Source: Prolixibacteraceae bacterium
Lineage (GTDB): Bacteria; Bacteroidota; Bacteroidia; Bacteroidales; Prolixibacteraceae
DNA length: 7,322 nucleotides
Assembly: GCA_027858145.1 (NCBI GenBank)
Contig: JAQIDF010000055.1
Location: forward strand, 1-7,322
Direction of reading: 5' to 3'
Shown: positions 7,213-7,322 of the stretch, in pieces
How the letters are laid out: every line of letters begins with the position of its first letter
Position numbering within the stretch: the first letter of the stretch is position 1
Made by a program: the position numbers and the translations under genes
Notes under the pieces: generated by a model
What the model saw: only the letters and a program-made list of their open reading frames with translations
The model's database searches: none
Told to the model about the DNA's origin: nothing

Positions 7213-7322
7213 ACTGCTACTGCAACTAATCTGTAATAAGTAGCAAGTGGCAATAGGCAATGGCAAATATTCGACATAACTTAAAGCAAGACTGCTATTG
7301 CTACTGCTACTGCAACTAATCT
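7213..7322 (+). repeat. Second copy of the perfect 110-bp direct repeat
   Basis: Identical to 6875-6984 and offset by 338 bp, which equals four units (D, C, A, B, then D again). The identity stops only because the window stops, so it may extend further. Confidence 0.93.

Larger units (their letters stand above)
6621..7322. repeat. Right block of hairpin repeat array (one half unit and eight units, continues past the window)
   Basis: The constant box CTTAAAGC recurs at 6622, 6703, 6794, 6864, 6942, 7031, 7121, 7190 and 7280, spacing 69-91 bp. The first copy is only a right half (box plus right arm); its left arm and core are replaced by the small gene and its leader. By its CATGACTG after the box it looks like class C. 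The following units have cores B, C, B, D, C, A, B, D. In the last unit the left arm 7239-7265 can pair with 7293-7317 in about 23 pairs, including an uninterrupted run of ten at the loop side, two single-base bulges (A7255, A7245) and two mismatches, closing a 27-nt loop. The block reaches the last base of the window, so the array is longer than seen. I see no gene in this 700-bp stretch; the longest minus-strand open frame (6943-7266) is repeat-derived. Confidence 0.93.

Noticed and set aside
5758..7266. Minus-strand open frames in the repeats encoding LPLPIATCYLL-type peptides
   Set aside because: Their composition is just the translated TGCTAC/GCAAT repeat, they lack promoters and start signals, and they break wherever unit length changes.
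5788..7322. CRISPR array
   Set aside because: The conserved parts are long degenerate inverted arms, the variable parts are four recurring classes and not unique spacers, and spacing is irregular. No cas gene is present.
5788..7322. Integron attC cassette array
   Set aside because: Units are hairpins with bulged bases, but no gene lies between most of them, the GTTRRRY/RYYYAAC core sites are not seen, and no integrase is in the window.
6184..7322. Diversity-generating retroelement
   Set aside because: The protein family includes Avd, but there is no reverse transcriptase, and differences between units are not concentrated at adenines of one template copy.

Overview
The window looks like a chromosomal segment from a member of the Bacteroidota, most likely a Marinilabiliales/Bacteroidales-type bacterium. 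This rests on four things: TAnnTTTG-type -7 promoter boxes ahead of four genes, A/T-rich leaders without clear Shine-Dalgarno sites, Bacteroidota-style lipoprotein signals, and the protein content. No rRNA, tRNA or CRISPR was seen. The genus assignment is inference.

Left part (1-3776), all on the minus strand. Reading in the direction of transcription, an OmpA-family lipoprotein with a long coiled coil (2592-3638) is followed 9 bp later by a secreted pectin methylesterase (1605-2582). Next come the remains of an APC-superfamily amino acid permease with a cytosolic EIIA-like/TrkA-C tail (about 181-1571). The permease has lost its N-terminus, carries a frameshift in a 7-base homopolymer and lacks the middle of its membrane domain, so it is called a pseudogene. 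At the left edge is the first 31 codons of a small lipoprotein (1-94) with its own promoter.

Middle (3777-5761). dxs, encoding 1-deoxy-D-xylulose-5-phosphate synthase (the entry enzyme of the MEP isoprenoid pathway), is transcribed on the plus strand, divergently from the OmpA gene. The region between them holds one candidate promoter for each direction and a compact hairpin in the presumed OmpA leader.

Right part (5788-7322, running off the window). This is the most unusual region. An array of 14 degenerate repeat units (one of them a half unit), spaced 69-91 bp, is interrupted by one small gene for a four-helix-bundle protein of the S23/23S rRNA-intervening-sequence/Avd-like family (6184-6564, minus). 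Each unit is a long imperfect inverted repeat: one common stem of about 23 base pairs closing a loop of about 27 nt. The loops contain a constant CTTAAAGC box and one of four distinct core sequences (classes A-D) that recur in shuffled order along the array. Two class-D units with flanks are identical over 110 bp, which points to recent duplication or conversion. The pairs in the stem are G:U on the plus strand where they would be A:C on the minus strand, so the plus strand is the better folder. A hairpin array with interchangeable loops, wrapped around a small nucleic-acid-associated protein family, is the best candidate here for an undescribed element. No recombinase, reverse transcriptase or transposase is present in the window.
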